DNA of 64,000 nucleotides from Mycolicibacterium brisbanense (lineage in GTDB: Bacteria; Actinomycetota; Actinomycetes; Mycobacteriales; Mycobacteriaceae): assembly GCF_001570425.1 (NCBI RefSeq), contig NZ_BCSX01000053.1, positions 124,001 to 188,000 of the forward strand, read 5' to 3'. Below are positions 60,782 through 64,000 of the stretch, piece by piece. Below the pieces are notes generated by a model. That model had not been told where the DNA came from. It saw nothing but the letters and a program-made list of their open reading frames with translations, and made no database searches. Made by a program: the position numbers and the translations under genes. Position 1 is the first letter of the stretch, and each line of letters begins with the position of its first letter.

Positions 60782-61981
60782 GTGAGCCAAGGTCGCCTGT
60801 TTACCAGTGAGTCGGTAACCGAAGGGCACCCCGACAAGATCTGTGACGCGATCAGCGACTCTGTGCTCGACGCGCTGCTGGAGCAGGATCCGAAGTCGCG
60901 GGTCGCGGTCGAGACGTTGGTGACCACCGGCCAGGTGCATGTCGCCGGCGAGGTCACCACTTCCGCCTACGCAGACATTCCCAAGATCGTGCGTGACCGC
61001 ATCCTGGAGATCGGCTACGACTCGTCGACCAAGGGCTTCGACGGCGCCTCGTGCGGCGTCAACATCGCCATCGGATCGCAGTCCCCGGACATCGCCCAAG
61101 GCGTCGACACCGCGCACGAGGCCCGCGTCGAGGGCGCAGGTGACCCGCTGGACGCCCAGGGCGCCGGGGACCAGGGCCTGATGTTCGGGTACGCGATCAG
61201 CGACACCCCCGAACTCATGCCGCTGCCCATCGCGCTGGCGCACCGGCTGGCCCGCCGGCTCACCGAGGTCCGTAAGAACGGCGTGCTCGACTACCTGCGT
61301 CCCGACGGCAAGACCCAGGTCACCATCCAGTACGACGGCAAGACCCCGGTCCGGCTCGACACCGTCGTGCTGTCGACCCAGCACGCCGAGGGCGTCGACC
61401 TGGACGCGACGCTGACGCCGGACATTCGGGAGAAGGTCGTCAACACCGTTCTCAACGATCTCGGCCACGAGACCCTCGACACCTCCGACTACCGCCTGCT
61501 GGTCAACCCGACCGGCAAGTTCGTGCTGGGCGGCCCGATGGGCGACGCCGGACTGACCGGGCGCAAGATCATCGTCGACACCTACGGCGGCTGGGCCCGT
61601 CACGGCGGCGGCGCGTTCTCCGGCAAGGATCCGTCAAAGGTGGACCGCTCCGCGGCATACGCGATGCGCTGGGTGGCCAAGAATGTCGTCGCAGCGGGAC
61701 TGGCCGAACGCGTTGAGGTCCAGGTGGCCTACGCGATCGGCAAGGCCGCCCCGGTGGGTCTGTTCGTCGAGACCTTCGGCACCGAAACCGTGGACCCCGC
61801 CCGCATCGAGAAGGCCATCAGCAGCGTGTTCGACCTGCGGCCCGGCGCCATCATCCGCGACCTCGACCTGCTGCGCCCCATCTACGCCCAGACCGCCGCG
61901 TACGGCCACTTCGGCCGCACCGACGTCGAGCTGCCCTGGGAGCAGCTCAACAAGGTCGATGACCTGAAGGCTTCTGTCTAG
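60782..61981 (+). CDS. metK: S-adenosylmethionine synthetase
   Basis: This 399-residue enzyme makes SAM from methionine and ATP. Signatures: [28 protein letters not shown] and [15 protein letters not shown]. The GTG start has AAAGGAAG before it. It ends at a strong nested hairpin. It is the last gene of the Rv1388-Rv1392-like block. Confidence 0.97.
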   Translation: MSQGRLFTSESVTEGHPDKICDAISDSVLDALLEQDPKSRVAVETLVTTGQVHVAGEVTTSAYADIPKIVRDRILEIGYDSSTKGFDGASCGVNIAIGSQSPDIAQGVDTAHEARVEGAGDPLDAQGAGDQGLMFGYAISDTPELMPLPIALAHRLARRLTEVRKNGVLDYLRPDGKTQVTIQYDGKTPVRLDTVVLSTQHAEGVDLDATLTPDIREKVVNTVLNDLGHETLDTSDYRLLVNPTGKFVLGGPMGDAGLTGRKIIVDTYGGWARHGGGAFSGKDPSKVDRSAAYAMRWVAKNVVAAGLAERVEVQVAYAIGKAAPVGLFVETFGTETVDPARIEKAISSVFDLRPGAIIRDLDLLRPIYAQTAAYGHFGRTDVELPWEQLNKVDDLKASV

Positions 61982-61990
61982 CGTTTTTCT

Positions 61991-62052
61991 CGCGAGCAGT
62001 CCCAAAGGCCCCCGACACGCCGGTGTTCGGGGGCCTTTGGCGTCTGCTCGCG
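61991..62052. terminator. nested hairpin terminator downstream of metK
   Basis: Inner arms CCAAAGGCCCCCGA (62002-62015) and TCGGGGGCCTTTGG (62027-62040) pair perfectly over 14 bp. Outer arms CGCGAGCAG (61991-61999) and CTGCTCGCG (62044-62052) pair over 9 bp. The loop contains CGACACGCC. It lies between convergent genes, so it can terminate both strands. Confidence 0.8.
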
Positions 62053-62060
62053 CTCGATTC

Positions 62061-63266
62061 TCAACGGCTGTCGGATACCAGGCCGAAGAGCTGGCCGCCA
62101 TAGCAGGTGACGACGATGGCGCCCGCGACGGTGTAGAGGTCCTGCACATCTGTACCGCCTCGGCATGGGCTCTCGGTGCTGGTAGGGACCTGAGCGGGCC
62201 CGTCGATGAGTTGGATACGCCCCGAGTGGTCGAGTTCGGTCGCGACGACGAGACCGCCCTTGAGCCAGGTGGTCCTGACGTGGTTCACGCCATTGCGTGC
62301 GTCGACCTGGACCGGATGTGACTGATGCGTCCGATAGTTGCGCATCAGCCAGGCTCCCTCGCTCGAGTAAACGAGCAATAGGCCGTTGTCGGCCCGAGAC
62401 ATTGGGCGTGCACCGTGGATCTCATCGACGACCTGACCGCCTGGGTCGAGGACCTGGATGACGGCAGTGGTTGCCGGGGTGCCCTCGGCATACGGAGCGT
62501 CGGATTGTTCGTAGACGTAGACGTCCGAGCCTGCCTCGGGAGGGTTGTACTTGCCCGGCATGTCGGTGGTTTTTCCCGTGTGCGCATCGATGACCTTCGG
62601 AGTCATGCCGCACCCATAGGCGAACTGGCCGGGAGTACCCGGGACGAGGGTCGGATCGCTGCAGTCGGTGGGTCTCGTCCAGCGCACGTGTCCGCTGGCC
62701 GGGTCGAGCGAATAGAAGCGCGTGCGGTCAGAACTGTCGTCGGCGGTGAATACCGTCATGCCGAGCGCGTCGATACCGCCTGCGGCAGCCGTCACGGTGC
62801 CGTCGTGCTGTCGGCGCCAGATCACATCGCCAGTGCTGCCGTCGAGCGCGACCACGGCACCGCCGAGGAACAACACGACAACGCCTGCCACATCGTTGCG
62901 GTCACGCCATGCCACCTCGACGTGGTGCGGGGCGCCAGCTGCGGTTGAGCCGAAACCGGTTGCACGCCAACGGGCTACGCCAGACTGGCCGTCGTAGGCC
63001 GTCACCGCGTCATCGGCAGTGAGTATGAAACCGTTACCAATGGGGCGGACGTCCCGCGCGTAGGAGAGCCGGTATGTGACCGGGCCGATCGAGGAGGGAG
63101 CCGGGGCCGGCGCAGCAGCCGCTGCGGTGAGACTCGGGTACCAGATGCGGGCACGGTAATCGTCGACCGAACGATGGATCGCAACCGGGAGGACGACGGC
63201 GACAACGACAAAGGTGCACAACGCTATTCGCCGGTTGGGTGGCGCATCGCCCGCCGCCGCAGTCAC
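62061..63266 (-). CDS. membrane-anchored PQQ-type beta-propeller protein
   Basis: The 401-residue protein has an N-terminal transmembrane helix (ALCTFVVVAVVLPVAIHRSV, about 15-34), a proline/alanine linker and a beta-propeller with PQQ-like blades: VTAYDGQSGVARWRA, VVALDGSTGDVIWRR, FYSLDPASGHVRWTRP. It has Cys residues near the end. The start GTG 63266 overlaps the stop of the gene before it as GTGA. Longer frames upstream are antisense-like sequence and are rejected. Function unknown; such propellers often bind partners outside the membrane. Confidence 0.75.
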   Translation of the reverse strand: MTAAAGDAPPNRRIALCTFVVVAVVLPVAIHRSVDDYRARIWYPSLTAAAAAPAPAPSSIGPVTYRLSYARDVRPIGNGFILTADDAVTAYDGQSGVARWRATGFGSTAAGAPHHVEVAWRDRNDVAGVVVLFLGGAVVALDGSTGDVIWRRQHDGTVTAAAGGIDALGMTVFTADDSSDRTRFYSLDPASGHVRWTRPTDCSDPTLVPGTPGQFAYGCGMTPKVIDAHTGKTTDMPGKYNPPEAGSDVYVYEQSDAPYAEGTPATTAVIQVLDPGGQVVDEIHGARPMSRADNGLLLVYSSEGAWLMRNYRTHQSHPVQVDARNGVNHVRTTWLKGGLVVATELDHSGRIQLIDGPAQVPTSTESPCRGGTDVQDLYTVAGAIVVTCYGGQLFGLVSDSR

Positions 63267-63676
63267 CCCGAGCACCACGGCGACGAGTGCGCGAGCATCG
63301 CCTCCGCAGCGAGCAACGATGCGCCGGTGGAGTCCACCAGTGGCAGCGCGGCGCGACCGGGGTAGGTGCGATAGATGCTCCAGGCAACCCACACACCCAG
63401 CATCACCGCAACCACGTCGACGAGCATCCTCATGACCCACGGCGATCGGCGTCCGATCAGCCCAGGCACCAACCGGAACAGCACACAAACGCCGATGATC
63501 ATGGTTGACGCGGCGGTGCCGGTCTGTGAGACCGCGACCATGTCGGTGGGTGATCTGGTGGCCCACATGATGATCGGGATGAGGATGGCGCCAACAGCGG
63601 CTGCCGCCGAGCAGCCTATACAGACGCTGCTCAACACGCTGCGCATCTGATTTCTGGTCACGGAAACGTCCGGCAC
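63263..63676 (-). CDS. four-helix membrane protein coupled to the beta-propeller gene
   Basis: The 137-residue protein has hydrophobic segments at about residues 11-36, 48-70 and 79-100, with a possible fourth. The start GTG 63676 has TACCGT 6 nt upstream, as for the GntR gene, so it may be leaderless; ATG at residue 11 is an alternative. The last residues (SLLAAEAMLAHSSPWCSG) overlap the next start by 4 nt. No family recognised. Confidence 0.6.
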   Translation of the reverse strand: MPDVSVTRNQMRSVLSSVCIGCSAAAAVGAILIPIIMWATRSPTDMVAVSQTGTAASTMIIGVCVLFRLVPGLIGRRSPWVMRMLVDVVAVMLGVWVAWSIYRTYPGRAALPLVDSTGASLLAAEAMLAHSSPWCSG

Positions 63677-63849
63677 CTGCTAACGGTATCCGACGGGAAT
63701 GGCCGTCGATGGCGGGAAAATCCTGCGCATCTGCCTTTGCTGACATGTCCGCGCACAGCGTGAACATAGCTGGAGCCCAGTGGTTTCCCATTGCGGTTGA
63801 TCAAGATAACCCGGTTGCTCAACGCATCCAACCGGAAGGAATCTATGCA

Positions 63850-64000
63850 ATGACGATGGAGAAGACCCCCTGGCGCCGCCGCGCCGCCCTTGCACTCGGC
63901 ATGGCTGCACTGGCGGCCGCGTTCGCGGTGGCGTGCGGCTCGAACGGCTCAGCGCCGCAGAAATCCAGCACGACCACGACCACCACCACGACGACGACCG
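63850..64000 (+). CDS. lipoprotein, 5' part (runs off the window)
   Basis: The frame starts MTMEKTPWRRRAALALGMAA and has a lipobox (FAVAC, Cys at residue 31) after a hydrophobic stretch, then NGSAPQKSST and a threonine run (at least nine Thr) that looks like a glycosylated or flexible linker. GGAAGGA precedes the ATG. The rest of the protein lies beyond the window, so the function is unknown. Confidence 0.75.
   Translation, partial: MTMEKTPWRRRAALALGMAALAAAFAVACGSNGSAPQKSSTTTTTTTTTT

Noticed and set aside
62061-63791. A frameshifted single gene for the beta-propeller
   Set aside because: A GTG start at 63266 overlaps the upstream stop by 4 nt, which makes two ordinary coupled genes; the longer frame is Arg/His-rich antisense-like sequence.

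Overview
The window is chromosomal DNA of very high GC content and is almost fully coding. Gene order, GTG/TTG starts, leaderless-looking starts and gene families (mIHF, GAP/Sap family, DUF3097, Rv2557-like protein, Rv1382-like protein, B-4DMT) point to a mycobacterium. It is most likely a fast grower of the M. smegmatis type (Mycolicibacterium), but the species cannot be fixed from the sequence alone. I see no rRNA, tRNA, CRISPR array, insertion sequence or prophage.

Layout. (1) 1-8.5 kb: an accessory catabolic island. It has an AcoR/MimR-like regulator (truncated at the window edge), an SDR, an HSL-type esterase, a Baeyer-Villiger-type monooxygenase, a thiolase and an HxlR regulator, then small membrane and unknown-function genes. 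(2) 8.6-16.6 kb: a four-gene overlapping operon of transglutaminases, a permuted ATP-grasp/alpha-E fusion and a zinc metallopeptidase, a predicted peptide-modification system. (3) 16.8-26.9 kb: DUF3097, rarA, an ArsR/SRPBCC pair, stress genes, then the core run yjbQ-alaS-ruvX-mltG-aroE. (4) 26.9-30.9 kb: an epimerase, a small A24 prepilin peptidase, and a four-gene minus-strand operon of a DGPF/YciI protein, an ECF42-like sigma factor and two carboxymuconolactone-decarboxylase-like proteins. (5) 31-36.8 kb: aroC-aroK-aroB, a membrane protein, pepQ-efp-nusB. (6) 36.9-46.9 kb: an accessory block with a Cys/Trp repeat secreted protein, then a six-gene start/stop-coupled operon (GntR, 2x[4Fe-4S] ferredoxin, ABC importer, HEAT-tailed FAD oxidoreductase), a serine hydrolase and an MHS transporter. 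(7) 47-55.9 kb: the pyrimidine operon pyrR-pyrB-pyrC-(Rv1382-like)-carA-carB-pyrF, with a PyrR-type leader. (8) 55.8-62 kb: DUF2330, a Gly/Pro-rich secreted protein, mihF-gmk-rpoZ-coaBC-metK. (9) 62-64 kb: a coupled membrane-protein/beta-propeller pair and the start of a lipoprotein gene.

Blocks 3-5 match the M. tuberculosis Rv2569c-Rv2533c order and blocks 7-8 match Rv1379-Rv1392. These two blocks are apart in M. tuberculosis and are joined here through block 6. The aro cluster lacks the aroQ (aroD) gene found between aroB and pepQ in M. tuberculosis, and the PE15/PPE20 pair between pyrF and mihF is absent.

The best candidate for an under-described system is the 37.5-44.2 kb operon. Its binding protein carries a C-terminal domain that looks NosL-like, and its flavoprotein ends in HEAT repeats. 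A second unexplained layer is short repeated DNA in gene junctions: mini-ORF units that end in ATGA on the next start codon (before pyrB, three units; before coaBC, one), and hairpin elements sharing an ACACGC core at several junctions.
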